Below are positions 1 through 9,167 of a stretch of DNA of 64,000 nucleotides, in pieces. The number at the start of each line of letters is the position of its first letter. Position 1 is the stretch's first letter. Below the pieces are notes generated by a model, which was not told where the DNA came from, did no database searches, and was given only the letters and a program-made list of their open reading frames with translations. A program made the position numbers and the translations under genes. Source of the stretch: Enterobacter sp. C2 (GTDB lineage: Bacteria; Pseudomonadota; Gammaproteobacteria; Enterobacterales; Enterobacteriaceae); NCBI RefSeq assembly GCF_019880405.1, contig NZ_CP082269.1, positions 124,001-188,000 of the forward strand, in the 5' to 3' direction.

Positions 1-937
1 CGCCGAGGCGCGAACTGAGGATCAGCCCGGCGATGGCCACCATCAGCCCGTTAATAGCAAATACTGCCAGCTTGGTGCGTTCGACGTTGATCCCCGACAG
101 GCGCGCCGCCTCAATGTTACCGCCGATGGCGTAGATCCGCCGCCCGAAGGCGGTGCGAGTGGCCATAAACATCCCCGCCAGCAGCAGGAACACTAGCAGC
201 AGCACCGGCGTTGGCACGCCACGGTAGTCGTTGAGCAGCCAGATTGCCCCCAGCACCACCACCGCTATCAGCGCCTGCCTGCCGACCACCATCGTGGAGG
301 CCGACGTTGCCAGCCCCAGCGACTGACGGCGTAACCGCCCGCGCCACTGCCAGAGCACAAACAGTACTAGTCCCAGGGCGCCGACGCCAAACCCAAACCC
401 GTCCGGCAGGTAGCTCTGGCCAATCTGCGACATCGCCGCGCTGGTGGGCGAGACGGTGGTGCCGTTGGTGATGCCAATCAGCACGCCGCGAAACGCCAGC
501 ATCCCCGCCAGAGTGACAATAAACGACGGCACCTTGCGGTACGCCACCCACCAGCCGTTCCAGGTGCCCAGCAGCAGCCCCAGGACCAGCGTTACCGCGA
601 CGGTAAGCGGCAGCGGCCAGCCCAGCCAAACGTCAAAGATCGCCGCCGCGCCGCCCAGCAGCCCCATCATTGAACCCACGGAGAGGTCGATCTCGGCAGA
701 GATAATTACAAACACCATCCCCACGGCGAGGATGCCGGTGATGGCGGTCTGGCGCAGCAGGTTAGAGATGTTGCGCGCGCTCAGATACGAGCCGTCGGTC
801 ATCCAGGTAAAGAAGAGCATGATTGCCACGATGGCGGCAATCATGACAAAGACCTGGAGATTGAGAGATTTTAGCCCGCTAAAGGCCCCGGGAGCCGGGG
901 AGGCGAGCTTAAGTTCAGACGGATTGCTTTTCGACAT
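1..937 (-). CDS. xylH: XylH, D-xylose ABC transporter permease (3' part cut by window edge)
   Basis: Inner-membrane permease of the xylose ABC importer; it pairs with the ATPase XylG and receives sugar from XylF. About 312 residues from the start are visible, out of roughly 393 in the E. coli protein as I recall it, so the C-terminus lies outside the window. The reading frame is rich in hydrophobic membrane segments (for example [17 protein letters not shown] near residue 27) and contains the permease stretch [14 protein letters not shown] typical of the ribose/xylose permease family. The ATG at 937-935 gives [12 protein letters not shown], the N-terminus I know for XylH. It lies inside the end of xylG, a 23-bp overlap that suggests translational coupling. 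Identification is secure. Confidence 0.95.
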   Translation of the reverse strand, partial: MSKSNPSELKLASPAPGAFSGLKSLNLQVFVMIAAIVAIMLFFTWMTDGSYLSARNISNLLRQTAITGILAVGMVFVIISAEIDLSVGSMMGLLGGAAAIFDVWLGWPLPLTVAVTLVLGLLLGTWNGWWVAYRKVPSFIVTLAGMLAFRGVLIGITNGTTVSPTSAAMSQIGQSYLPDGFGFGVGALGLVLFVLWQWRGRLRRQSLGLATSASTMVVGRQALIAVVVLGAIWLLNDYRGVPTPVLLLVFLLLAGMFMATRTAFGRRIYAIGGNIEAARLSGINVERTKLAVFAINGLMVAIAGLILSSRLG

Positions 938-2456
938 GATGTTCGCTCCTCAGCGCCGCTTCCATAACCTGTTCCTGGGTCAGATGGTGATTTATGAGAT
1001 TGGCCTTGAGCTGGCCTTCATGCATCACCAGCACCCGATCGCTCAGCCCCAGCACCTCCGGTAGCTCGGATGAGATCACGATGACGGCAATGCCCTGCTG
1101 TACCAGCTGGTTAATCAGCTTGTAGATTTCATACTTTGCGCCGATATCGATCCCGCGTGTGGGTTCGTCAAGGATCAGAATGCGCGGATTGAGCAGCAGG
1201 CAGCGGGCCAGAATCGCCTTCTGCTGGTTGCCGCCGCTGAGGCGGCCAATCGCCAGCTCCGGCGAAGAGGTTTTAACTTTCAACCGTTGAAGTGATTGCA
1301 AAATACATTGCTGCTCTGCGGCATCGTCAAGGGTGCTGAGCGTGCCGGAAAACTGATCCAGCGCCGCCAGGGTAATGTTCTTACCAACGGCCATTACCGG
1401 CACGATGCCATCTCTTTTCCGATCCTCTGGTACCATGGCGATCCCGTGGGCAATGGCCTGCTGGCAGTTGCTTATCTTCACCGGCTGGCCGTCGATAAAC
1501 ACGCTGCCCTCGTAGCGGCCTGGCCAGACGCCAAACAGACACTGCACGGCCTCGGTGCGCCCAGCCCCCACCAGCCCGGCAATGCCTAAGATCTCCCCGC
1601 GTCGCAGGGAGAAGGAGACGTCGTTGACCCGCTTGATGTGCCGGTTAACCGGATGCCAGGCGGTGAGGTGCTCCACGCGCAGGATCTCATCCCCCGCCGT
1701 ATGCGGCTCGCTCGGATAGAGCGCGGTCAGTTCGCGGCCCACCATCATGGTGATAATGGCGTCTTCGCTCATGCCCGCCGCGTCGCGCATTCCCACCGGC
1801 TTGCCGTCGCGGATCACGCAGATAACGTCGGCAATGTCCTTTACCTCGTTCAGCTTGTGTGAAATGTAGATGCAGGCGATATCGTGATTTTGCAGGTCGC
1901 GGATGATATCCAGCAGCACCGCCGTCTCCTGCTCGGTCAGGGAGGCGGTAGGTTCGTCGAGGATCAGCAGCCGCACCTGCTTGTTGAGCGCCTTAGCAAT
2001 CTCAACCAGCTGCTGCTGGCCTAAGCCCAGATCGCCTACCCGGGTATCCGGCGAGATGGCGAGGCTGACCTGCTTGAGCAGCTTGTCGCAGCGCAGCGTC
2101 ATGGCGTCATAATCCATCACCCCGTGGTGGGTCAGCTCTGCGCCAAGAAAGATGTTCTCCAGCACCGTCAGGTGTTTAACCAGCGCCAGCTCCTGGTGAA
2201 TGATGGCAATACCCCGGCGTTCGGTATCGCGGATATGGCTGGCGATGAGCGGCTCACCGGCAAAGAGGATCTCGCCATCGTAGCTGCCGTGTGGGTAGAT
2301 GCCGCACAGCACCTTCATTAAGGTAGATTTGCCCGAGCCGTTTTCACCGCACAGGGCCAGCACCTCGCCGGCGTTGAGCGCCAGGCTTACGTTATCGACG
2401 GCTTTTACCGCGCCGAACGCTTTGGTGATGTTTTTCATTTCCAGTAAATAAGGCAT
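915..2456 (-). CDS. xylG: XylG, D-xylose ABC transporter ATP-binding protein
   Basis: Cytoplasmic ATPase that powers xylose import through XylH. The 513-residue protein has two ABC cassettes in tandem, as usual for sugar importers of the RbsA/MglA/XylG type. The first half has Walker [10 protein letters not shown] near residue 36, an [15 protein letters not shown] signature, and Walker B LLILDEPT. The second half has the degenerate P-loop GLVGAGRTE and the signature [15 protein letters not shown] followed by [12 protein letters not shown]. Second gene of xylFGH; 75 bp separate it from xylF, with a GC-rich hairpin in the gap, and its 3' end overlaps xylH by 23 bp. Confidence 0.96.
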   Translation of the reverse strand: MPYLLEMKNITKAFGAVKAVDNVSLALNAGEVLALCGENGSGKSTLMKVLCGIYPHGSYDGEILFAGEPLIASHIRDTERRGIAIIHQELALVKHLTVLENIFLGAELTHHGVMDYDAMTLRCDKLLKQVSLAISPDTRVGDLGLGQQQLVEIAKALNKQVRLLILDEPTASLTEQETAVLLDIIRDLQNHDIACIYISHKLNEVKDIADVICVIRDGKPVGMRDAAGMSEDAIITMMVGRELTALYPSEPHTAGDEILRVEHLTAWHPVNRHIKRVNDVSFSLRRGEILGIAGLVGAGRTEAVQCLFGVWPGRYEGSVFIDGQPVKISNCQQAIAHGIAMVPEDRKRDGIVPVMAVGKNITLAALDQFSGTLSTLDDAAEQQCILQSLQRLKVKTSSPELAIGRLSGGNQQKAILARCLLLNPRILILDEPTRGIDIGAKYEIYKLINQLVQQGIAVIVISSELPEVLGLSDRVLVMHEGQLKANLINHHLTQEQVMEAALRSEHHVEKQSV

Positions 2457-2499
2457 ACCTGCTCCGCGTGAATCGTTGGAATAACAGTGCCTGAGGGCG

Positions 2500-2521
2500 C
2501 TCCCCCGTTGTGCCGGGGGAG
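2500..2521. other. Stem-loop between xylF and xylG
   Basis: CTCCCCC (2500-2506) and GGGGGAG (2515-2521) form a perfect 7-bp GC stem with an 8-base loop. No T-run follows on the minus strand, so it is not a good terminator. In binding-protein-dependent transport operons such hairpins often stabilise the upstream mRNA so that the periplasmic protein is made in excess; that role is inferred here. Confidence 0.55.
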
Positions 2522-2531
2522 GATGTGATGC

Positions 2532-3524
2532 TTACAGCTCGCTTTTCTTGTGGAATCCGTCTTTCACCACGGTGGCGTCGATATTGTCTTTATTCACTTC
2601 GATAGGCGTTAACAGGCGGGCAGGAACATCTTTCAGGCCGTTATTTAACGAGGTATCCGCTTTCGGCTGCTGGCCATTTCCCAGCTCGACGGCGATTTCA
2701 GCGGCGGTATTCGCCAGCTCGGTGATGGGCTTATAGACGGTCATGGTCTGGCTGCCGTTCATAATACGTTTAATCCCGGCAAGGTCGGCATCCTGACCGG
2801 AGATAGCGACTTTGCCCGCCAGCCCCTGGGCGCTAAGGGCCTGGATTGCACCGCCTGCGGTGGCGTCGTTCGAGGCGACTACCGCATCAATTTTGTTATT
2901 GTTGGCGGTCAGGGCGTTTTCCATAATTTTCAACGCGTTTTCCGGCAGCCAGCCGTCGGCCCACTGATCGCCTACGACTTTAATTTTGCCGCTATCGATA
3001 TAGGGTTTTAATACTTTCATTTGGCCCGCCCGGAACAGCTTGGCGTTATTATCCACCGGCGAACCGCCCATCAGGAAATAGTTGCCTTCAGGCACCTTTT
3101 TGACCAGGCTCTGCGCCTGCATTTCTCCTACTTTTTCATTATCAAAGGAGATATAAAAATCGATATCAGCATTATTAATCATGCGATCGTAGGCTAATAC
3201 TTTAATACCCTCCTGCTTGGCCTCTTTCACCACATTACTTAAAACCTGGCCGTTGTAGGGAATAATCACCAGTACGTCAACGCCACGGTTGATCATATTT
3301 TCAATTTGCGACATCTGTGTCTCTTCGTTACCGTTGGCCGACTGGACAAACACTTCTGCCCCCAGCGATTCGGCTTTTTTAACAAAGATATCGCGATCTT
3401 TTTGCCAGCGTTCGAGGCGCAGATCGTCAATGGCCATCCCAATCTTGACCTCTTTAGCATGGCTCGCGGCGCTAGCGAGCAGCAGCGAGGCGCAAAGCGT
3501 AAGGCAAAGGTTCTTTATCTTCAT
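2532..3524 (-). CDS. xylF: XylF, periplasmic D-xylose-binding protein
   Basis: High-affinity xylose receptor that delivers sugar to the XylGH transporter. The 330-residue protein starts with a signal peptide (MKIKNLCLTLCASLLLASAASHA, cut before KEVKIG) and continues as a periplasmic-binding-protein fold of the ribose/xylose type, with GVDVLVIIPYNG and AVVASNDATAGG as characteristic stretches. An upstream in-frame ATG at 3623 would add 33 residues and bury the signal peptide; the ATG at 3524 gives the E. coli length and is preferred. First gene of the minus-strand xylFGH operon, divergent from xylA. Confidence 0.96.
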   Translation of the reverse strand: MKIKNLCLTLCASLLLASAASHAKEVKIGMAIDDLRLERWQKDRDIFVKKAESLGAEVFVQSANGNEETQMSQIENMINRGVDVLVIIPYNGQVLSNVVKEAKQEGIKVLAYDRMINNADIDFYISFDNEKVGEMQAQSLVKKVPEGNYFLMGGSPVDNNAKLFRAGQMKVLKPYIDSGKIKVVGDQWADGWLPENALKIMENALTANNNKIDAVVASNDATAGGAIQALSAQGLAGKVAISGQDADLAGIKRIMNGSQTMTVYKPITELANTAAEIAVELGNGQQPKADTSLNNGLKDVPARLLTPIEVNKDNIDATVVKDGFHKKSEL

Positions 3525-3841
3525 AATATTAATACCTTTTGTAGGGTTATCGGGCTTGAGATAAAAGAAACATGCACAGCGACAGACGTAGCAAGTTTTT
3601 AACATCTTATTGCGGGCTGGCAATTACTGATTTTTATCTTCTGATTACGTTTTTTGGTTTATTTTCTAATTTATGACCGCGATCTTATTTTAAGCCGCTA
3701 AATCAATATTTGAGAGCTAGCGCACGTTTGTGCATTCTCTCAATGGCAGTGTGAAATAACGTAATTGAGCAACGCCCGTTGAATATCCACTATTAATGCC
3801 ACTGATACCCTCTGCCGCAGACATTGATTATGGAGCTGAAT
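3525..3841. promoter_or_regulatory. Divergent xylF-xylA control region
   Basis: This 317-bp AT-rich gap separates the two xylose operons and must hold both promoters. At 3711-3726 TGAGA-N6-GCACG is a recognisable but imperfect CRP half-site pair, placed between the two genes as in E. coli, where one CRP site serves both directions. The xylA-proximal block at 3745-3773 is listed separately. I found no other clear protein-coding or RNA feature here. Confidence 0.6.
3751..3773 (+). promoter_or_regulatory. Putative XylR-binding block upstream of xylA
   Basis: The block GTGAAATAACGTAATTGAGC nearly matches, from memory, the E. coli sequence protected by the xylose-responsive activator XylR just upstream of xylA (one base differs, GTAA for ATAA). 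Its position about 70 bp before the xylA ATG fits an activator site. xylR itself would lie outside the window past xylH. Confidence 0.55.
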
Positions 3842-5164
3842 ATGCAAGCCTATTTCGACCAACTTGACCGCGTTCGCTATGAAGGCCCGAAAACTGCCAA
3901 CCCGTTGGCCTTTCGCCACTACAATCCGGACGAACTCGTGCTGGGCAAGCGCATGGAAGACCATCTGCGTTTTGCCGCCTGCTACTGGCACACTTTCTGC
4001 TGGACCGGGGCGGATATGTTTGGCGTCGGCGCGTTCGAGCGCCCGTGGCAGCAGGCTGGCGATGCGCTGGCGTTGGCAAAACGCAAAGCTGACGTGGCCT
4101 TTGAATTTTTCCACAAGCTCAACGTTCCCTACTACTGCTTCCATGATGTGGATGTCTCCCCGGAAGGCGCATCGCTGAAGGAGTATCTCAATAACTTTGC
4201 CACCATGACCGACATTCTGGCCGAGAAGCAGCAGCAGAGCGGCGTTAAGCTGCTGTGGGGCACGGCGAACTGCTTCACCCACCCACGCTACGGCGCGGGC
4301 GCGGCGACCAACCCGGACCCAGAGGTCTTTAGCTGGGCGGCAACCCAGGTGGTTACCGCCATGAACGCGACCCATAAGCTGGGTGGCGAAAACTACGTGC
4401 TGTGGGGCGGCCGGGAAGGGTACGAAACGCTGCTCAATACCGACCTGCGTCAGGAGCGGGAACAGATCGGCCGCTTTATGCAGATGGTGGTTGAACACAA
4501 ACACAAAATCGGTTTCCAGGGCACGCTGCTGATCGAGCCGAAGCCGCAGGAGCCTACTAAGCACCAGTACGACTATGACGTGGCCACGGTCTACGGCTTC
4601 CTCAAGCAGTTCGGTCTTGAGAAAGAGATCAAGGTCAATATCGAGGCCAACCACGCCACGCTGGCCGGGCACTCCTTCCACCACGAAATCGCCTCCGCCA
4701 TTGCGCTGGGCATTTTCGGCTCCGTGGATGCTAACCGTGGCGACATGCAGCTGGGCTGGGATACGGACCAGTTCCCGAACAGCGTCGAAGAGAACGCCCT
4801 GGTGATGTATGAGATCGTGAAGGCAGGGGGCTTTACCACCGGTGGCCTCAACTTTGATGCCAAAGTGCGCCGCCAGAGCACCGACAAATACGATCTGTTC
4901 TATGGCCATATTGGCGCGATGGACACCATGGCGCTGGCGCTGAAAGTGGCGGCGCGCATGATCGAAGACGGCGAGCTGGATAAGCGCGTGGCGAAGCGCT
5001 ATGCGGGCTGGAATGGTGAGCTGGGCCAGCAGATCCTGAAAGGGCAGCTTACGCTGACCGAGCTGGCGAAGTACGCTGAACAGCAGAACCTGGCCCCGCA
5101 GCACCAGAGCGGTCATCAGGAGCTGCTGGAGAACCTGGTCAACCACTATATTTTTGATAAGTAG
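3842..5164 (+). CDS. xylA: XylA, D-xylose isomerase
   Basis: Converts D-xylose to D-xylulose in the cytoplasm, the first step of xylose catabolism. The 440-residue length matches E. coli XylA. The active-site histidine segment [12 protein letters not shown] lies near residue 100, the metal-binding segments [11 protein letters not shown] and [12 protein letters not shown] follow, and [17 protein letters not shown] contains further metal-binding acids. The ATG at 3842 is chosen over an upstream in-frame ATG at 3824 because it gives the family N-terminus [15 protein letters not shown] and has GGAG nine bases upstream. Divergent from xylF and followed by xylB after a REP-containing gap. Confidence 0.97.
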   Translation: MQAYFDQLDRVRYEGPKTANPLAFRHYNPDELVLGKRMEDHLRFAACYWHTFCWTGADMFGVGAFERPWQQAGDALALAKRKADVAFEFFHKLNVPYYCFHDVDVSPEGASLKEYLNNFATMTDILAEKQQQSGVKLLWGTANCFTHPRYGAGAATNPDPEVFSWAATQVVTAMNATHKLGGENYVLWGGREGYETLLNTDLRQEREQIGRFMQMVVEHKHKIGFQGTLLIEPKPQEPTKHQYDYDVATVYGFLKQFGLEKEIKVNIEANHATLAGHSFHHEIASAIALGIFGSVDANRGDMQLGWDTDQFPNSVEENALVMYEIVKAGGFTTGGLNFDAKVRRQSTDKYDLFYGHIGAMDTMALALKVAARMIEDGELDKRVAKRYAGWNGELGQQILKGQLTLTELAKYAEQQNLAPQHQSGHQELLENLVNHYIFDK

Positions 5165-5171
5165 TCAGTAT

Positions 5172-5240
5172 CGCCGGGCGGCGCTGCGCTGGCCCGGCCT
5201 TCAGATCAGTAGGCCCGGTAGGCATAGCGCCACCGGGCGT
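5172..5240. repeat. REP/BIME element between xylA and xylB
   Basis: Two facing palindromic units: GCCGGGC (5174-5180) with GCCCGGC (5192-5198), and GGCCCGGT (5212-5219) with ACCGGGC (5232-5238). This is the enterobacterial REP pattern. In an operon gap it can protect the upstream xylA message from 3' decay. Confidence 0.75.
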
Positions 5241-5260
5241 GTTCATTAAGGAATCCCGCT

Positions 5261-6715
5261 ATGTATATCGGCATCGATCTGGGCACGTCGGGTGTAAAAG
5301 CCATTCTGCTGAACGAGCAGGGTGAGATGCTGGCTTCACACACCGAGAAGCTTTCCGTCTCACGCCCGCATCCGCTCTGGTCAGAACAGGATCCCGAGCA
5401 GTGGTGGCTGGCAACAAATAGCGCATTGAAAGCGCTGGGACAGCAGCAGTCGCTTTCCGGCGTTAAGGCCATCGGCATTGCCGGGCAGATGCACGGCGCA
5501 ACGCTGCTGGATCGCGACGACCGCATTTTGCGTCCGGCCATTCTGTGGAACGACGGTCGCTGTGCAGAGGAGTGCGCTCTGCTGGAAGCGGCGGTACCTG
5601 ACTCGCGCCAGCTCACCGGCAACCTGATGATGCCTGGCTTTACCGCACCCAAACTGCTGTGGGTTAAACGCCACGAGCCAGAGGTGTTTGCCCAGGTGGC
5701 GAAGGTGCTGCTGCCGAAAGACTATTTGCGTTTGCGCATGACCGGGGAGTACGCCAGCGATATGTCCGACGCGGCGGGAACGATGTGGCTGGACGTTGCC
5801 CAACGCGACTGGAGCGATGAGATGCTGGCCGCCTGCGGTCTCTCTCGGGATAACATGCCCGCCCTGTTTGAGGGCAGTGAGATTGCAGGCACCCTGCTGC
5901 CGGAGGTCGCTGCCGGATGGGGAATGCCTGCCGTGCCGGTTGTTGCCGGGGGCGGAGATAACGCTGCGGGCGCGGTAGGCGTCGGTATGGCGGACGCCGG
6001 GCAGGCGATGCTCTCCCTGGGCACCTCTGGTGTCTACTTCGCAGTCAGCAACGGCTTTCTTAGCCGGCCCGAAAGCGCCGTGCACAGCTTCTGCCATGCG
6101 CTGCCCAATCGCTGGCACCTGATGTCGGTGATGCTCAGCGCAGCTTCCTGTCTCGACTGGGCGGCGGCGCTTACCGGGCTGGGTTCGGTCTCTGAGCTGA
6201 TTACGGCGGCGGAGCAGGCGGACGAGCAGGCGGGCGAGCTCTGGTTTTTACCCTATCTTTCCGGGGAGCGGACTCCGCATAACAACCCGCAGGCGAAGGG
6301 CGTGTTCTTTGGCCTGACGCATCAGCACGGACAGCGCGAGCTGGCTCGGGCGGTGCTGGAGGGGGTTGGTTATGCGCTGGCTGACGGGATGGATGCGGTA
6401 CATGCCTGCGGCGTAACGCCGAAGAGCATCACCCTGATCGGCGGCGGGGCGCGCAGTACCTACTGGCGGCAGATGCTGGCGGATATCAGCGGTCAGCAGC
6501 TCGACTACCGCACCGGCGGCGACGTTGGTCCGGCGCTAGGCGCGGCGCGGCTGGCGCAGATTGCCGTTAATCCCGAAACGCCGCTGGCGGATCTCCTCCC
6601 GCAGCTACCGCTGGAGCAGGCCCATCGTCCGGATGCAGACCGCCATCGGGCCTATGCTCCCCGGCGCGAGACCTTCCGCAAAATTTATCAGCAGCTGTTA
6701 CCGTTGATGTCATGA
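5261..6715 (+). CDS. xylB: XylB, D-xylulokinase
   Basis: Phosphorylates D-xylulose to xylulose 5-phosphate, feeding the pentose phosphate pathway. The 484-residue protein is a FGGY-family sugar kinase: N-terminal phosphate-binding loop GIDLGTSGVKAILL at residue 4, WNDGRC around residue 95, and the C-terminal motif LIGGGARSTYWRQMLADI. It follows xylA by 96 bp on the same strand and is the last gene of xylAB. In E. coli yiaA and yiaB lie next to xylB, but here the next gene is wecH. No frameshift or missing motif seen. Confidence 0.96.
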   Translation: MYIGIDLGTSGVKAILLNEQGEMLASHTEKLSVSRPHPLWSEQDPEQWWLATNSALKALGQQQSLSGVKAIGIAGQMHGATLLDRDDRILRPAILWNDGRCAEECALLEAAVPDSRQLTGNLMMPGFTAPKLLWVKRHEPEVFAQVAKVLLPKDYLRLRMTGEYASDMSDAAGTMWLDVAQRDWSDEMLAACGLSRDNMPALFEGSEIAGTLLPEVAAGWGMPAVPVVAGGGDNAAGAVGVGMADAGQAMLSLGTSGVYFAVSNGFLSRPESAVHSFCHALPNRWHLMSVMLSAASCLDWAAALTGLGSVSELITAAEQADEQAGELWFLPYLSGERTPHNNPQAKGVFFGLTHQHGQRELARAVLEGVGYALADGMDAVHACGVTPKSITLIGGGARSTYWRQMLADISGQQLDYRTGGDVGPALGAARLAQIAVNPETPLADLLPQLPLEQAHRPDADRHRAYAPRRETFRKIYQQLLPLMS

Positions 6716-6721
6716 TCCGTA

Positions 6722-6750
6722 CGCCCGGCAAGCGTTAGCACCGCCGGGCG
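6722..6750. repeat. REP-like hairpin between convergent xylB and wecH
   Basis: CGCCCGGC (6722-6729) pairs with GCCGGGCG (6743-6750). It sits in the 38-bp gap between the ends of the convergent xylB and wecH genes, so it may serve as the 3' end of both messages, although neither side has a long T-run. Confidence 0.65.
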
Positions 6751-6753
6751 TTA

Positions 6754-7746
6754 TCAACTCACAAACCTGCGCGTATCAATTCGCTGTAACAGCATCGACA
6801 GCACCAGGCTAATGACCACCGTCACACTGAAAATCCACACGATATCCGCTGCTGGCCAGGGCAGCTCGACGCCGCGGGTGCGCAGGGCGTGGATCACCAG
6901 CGCGTGAAAGCCGTAGATCCCCAGCGAATGCCGGGAAATCAGCCCCAGCCCCGGCAGCGGACGCGTGTTAAGCCTGTTTTTCACTAGCGTCAGCAGCGAG
7001 ACCGCGCAGATAAACACCATCGGGCCGCAGTAGACATACCAGGTATCGGCGAAGTCGCCGCGCCACTGTAGCTCATAGAGGGTGCCGCGCGCGATGATCG
7101 CCACCGCCACGACAAACAGCGCCCCGCAGATCCAGCTGAGGTACTTTTTATCGGTGTCCATCGTGCCGAGAGCGCGGCCGAGCAGGCCGTAGAGCACGTA
7201 GTAGAAAGTATCCCCGGTGATATAGAGATTAACCGGCAGCCACTCTACGCCGCCCGCTTTCAGCGGTACGGTATTGGGGTTCGCCACAATCCCCAGCACC
7301 ACCATCAGCGCCAGCAGCATTTTGCCGCTGATGCTTTTCACCTGAATCAGCGGCGAAACCAGGTAGATCACCACGATCGCGAAGAAAAACCACAGATGGT
7401 AGAACACCGGCTTCTGCAGCAGGTTGCGCAGACTCAGTTCGCTGTTTATTGAGGTAAACAGCGTGATGTAGAGCAGGGCGACGGCGCTGTAGAAGAGCAG
7501 GCAGAGCGCGATACGTAAAAAGTGGCGCGGCTGGGCGCTGCGTTCGCCAAAGAAGAGGTAGCCGGAGATCATAAAGAAGAGCGGGACGCTGACCCGCGAG
7601 GCCGAGTTGAGCACGTTGGCGATATCCCAGTTGAGCAGGCTGATGCTCTGCGCATCGGTAATGTATCCGCTGGTGGTGTGGATCATCACCACCATTAAGC
7701 AGGCGATCCCGCGTAGGTTATCAATCCAACTGATTTTTGACGCCAT
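6754..7746 (-). CDS. wecH: WecH, O-acetyltransferase for enterobacterial common antigen
   Basis: Inner-membrane acyltransferase-3 family protein, formerly YiaH, which in E. coli O-acetylates enterobacterial common antigen. The 330-residue protein is a polytopic membrane protein with the family motifs [17 protein letters not shown] (conserved histidine in the first segment), [16 protein letters not shown] and a C-terminal [18 protein letters not shown]. An upstream in-frame ATG at 7824 adds 26 residues; the ATG at 7746 follows an AGGAG box and matches the E. coli start. Divergent from ysaB. Confidence 0.92.
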   Translation of the reverse strand: MASKISWIDNLRGIACLMVVMIHTTSGYITDAQSISLLNWDIANVLNSASRVSVPLFFMISGYLFFGERSAQPRHFLRIALCLLFYSAVALLYITLFTSINSELSLRNLLQKPVFYHLWFFFAIVVIYLVSPLIQVKSISGKMLLALMVVLGIVANPNTVPLKAGGVEWLPVNLYITGDTFYYVLYGLLGRALGTMDTDKKYLSWICGALFVVAVAIIARGTLYELQWRGDFADTWYVYCGPMVFICAVSLLTLVKNRLNTRPLPGLGLISRHSLGIYGFHALVIHALRTRGVELPWPAADIVWIFSVTVVISLVLSMLLQRIDTRRFVS

Positions 7747-7839
7747 CCGACTCTCTTTCTCCTGCTGACAATGACAGAGCGATAACCATGTGTTATCTAA
7801 TAGATAACATAACAGCCAGCTCATCCTGCGGGGATTAAA

Positions 7840-8142
7840 ATGATGACAAAGTGTTGCATAACGGCGCTGATTTTTCTGCTTGTTGGCTGCGGCTCAACGC
7901 AGCAGGCCGCCGTGCAACCCGTTCCTCAGCCGAAGGTGAGCCCAGCCACCACCCTGAGCATGGAGCAGCTTTGCCGGGAGACCGCGGCGCAGCGTTACAA
8001 TACCCGCGAGCAGAGCATTGCGGTCACCGGGATGGTGCAGTTTCAGGCCAGCTACGAGATGCGTGGCCTGACGCCGCGAGAAGAGCGTTTCGTCTGCGCA
8101 TTCGATCCTGATGGGCAATTTTTACACCTTTCCATGCGTTAG
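7840..8142 (+). CDS. ysaB: YsaB-family small lipoprotein
   Basis: 100-residue predicted lipoprotein of unknown function. It has a short signal sequence ending in a lipobox LLVGC (cysteine near residue 17), followed by a proline-rich linker and a conserved domain with [15 protein letters not shown] and [21 protein letters not shown]. The last stretch closely resembles E. coli YsaB, also found just upstream of glyQ. Two adjacent ATG codons (7840, 7843) are possible starts. No function can be assigned from sequence. Confidence 0.85.
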   Translation: MMTKCCITALIFLLVGCGSTQQAAVQPVPQPKVSPATTLSMEQLCRETAAQRYNTREQSIAVTGMVQFQASYEMRGLTPREERFVCAFDPDGQFLHLSMR

Positions 8143-8246
8143 CAGGCCAATTTTCCCAAACAACCCCGTTTCGTACTGTATATCTTGCGGTCAATGGGTA
8201 TACTGGCTGCTTCCTTTAAATCCACACGTATCCAGCACGAAATACT

Positions 8247-9158
8247 ATGCAAAAGTTTGATACCCGGACCTTCCAGGGCCTGATCCTGACCTTACAGGAT
8301 TACTGGGCTCGCCAGGGCTGCACCATTGTTCAACCGTTGGACATGGAAGTTGGCGCAGGCACCTCCCATCCTATGACCTGCCTGCGTGCGCTCGGCCCGG
8401 AGCCGATGGCCGCTGCCTACGTGCAGCCGTCACGCCGTCCGACCGATGGCCGCTATGGTGAAAACCCGAACCGCTTACAGCACTACTATCAGTTCCAGGT
8501 GGTTATCAAGCCGTCGCCGGACAATATTCAGGAGCTGTACCTCGGATCGCTGAAAGAGCTGGGTATGGATCCGACCATTCATGACATTCGCTTCGTCGAA
8601 GATAACTGGGAAAACCCGACGCTGGGTGCCTGGGGTCTCGGCTGGGAAGTGTGGCTGAACGGCATGGAAGTGACGCAGTTCACCTACTTCCAGCAGGTTG
8701 GCGGCCTGGAGTGTAAGCCGGTAACCGGTGAGATCACCTACGGCCTTGAGCGCCTGGCAATGTACATTCAGGGCGTGGACAGCGTTTACGACCTGGTGTG
8801 GAGCGACGGCCCGCTGGGGAAAACCACCTACGGCGACGTGTTCCACCAGAACGAAGTGGAGCAGTCCACCTATAACTTCGAACACGCCGACGTCGACTTC
8901 CTCTTCACCTGCTTCGAGCAGTATGAGAAAGAGGCTCAACAGCTGCTGGCGCTGGAAAATCCGCTCCCGCTGCCTGCTTACGAACGTATTCTGAAGGCCG
9001 CCCACAGCTTCAACCTGCTGGACGCGCGTAAGGCCATTTCCGTGACGGAGCGTCAGCGCTACATTCTGCGCATTCGCACGCTGACCAAGGCCGTTGCCGA
9101 GGCTTACTACGCGTCCCGTGAAGCCCTTGGCTTCCCGATGTGCAACCGAAACAAATAA
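8247..9158 (+). CDS. glyQ: GlyQ, glycyl-tRNA synthetase alpha subunit
   Basis: Catalytic alpha subunit of the heterotetrameric (alpha2beta2) bacterial glycyl-tRNA synthetase. The 303-residue length and N-terminus [21 protein letters not shown] match E. coli GlyQ. The class II core is visible in [21 protein letters not shown] and in [22 protein letters not shown]. It precedes glyS by 9 bp, so the two subunits are co-translated from one message. The upstream 104-bp gap must hold the promoter, but I could not place unambiguous -35 and -10 boxes. Confidence 0.98.
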   Translation: MQKFDTRTFQGLILTLQDYWARQGCTIVQPLDMEVGAGTSHPMTCLRALGPEPMAAAYVQPSRRPTDGRYGENPNRLQHYYQFQVVIKPSPDNIQELYLGSLKELGMDPTIHDIRFVEDNWENPTLGAWGLGWEVWLNGMEVTQFTYFQQVGGLECKPVTGEITYGLERLAMYIQGVDSVYDLVWSDGPLGKTTYGDVFHQNEVEQSTYNFEHADVDFLFTCFEQYEKEAQQLLALENPLPLPAYERILKAAHSFNLLDARKAISVTERQRYILRIRTLTKAVAEAYYASREALGFPMCNRNK

Positions 9159-9167
9159 GAGGCGGCC

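Noticed and set aside
3740-5146. 468-residue minus-strand open frame opposite xylA
   Set aside because: Antisense shadow of xylA with a composition rich in His, Gln and Val, no ribosome-binding site logic and no family match.
8143-8246. Promoter boxes for glyQ (TTGCGG at 8185 and TATACT at 8199)
   Set aside because: The spacing of 8 bp is far too short for a sigma-70 promoter, so the pair was not reported as a feature.
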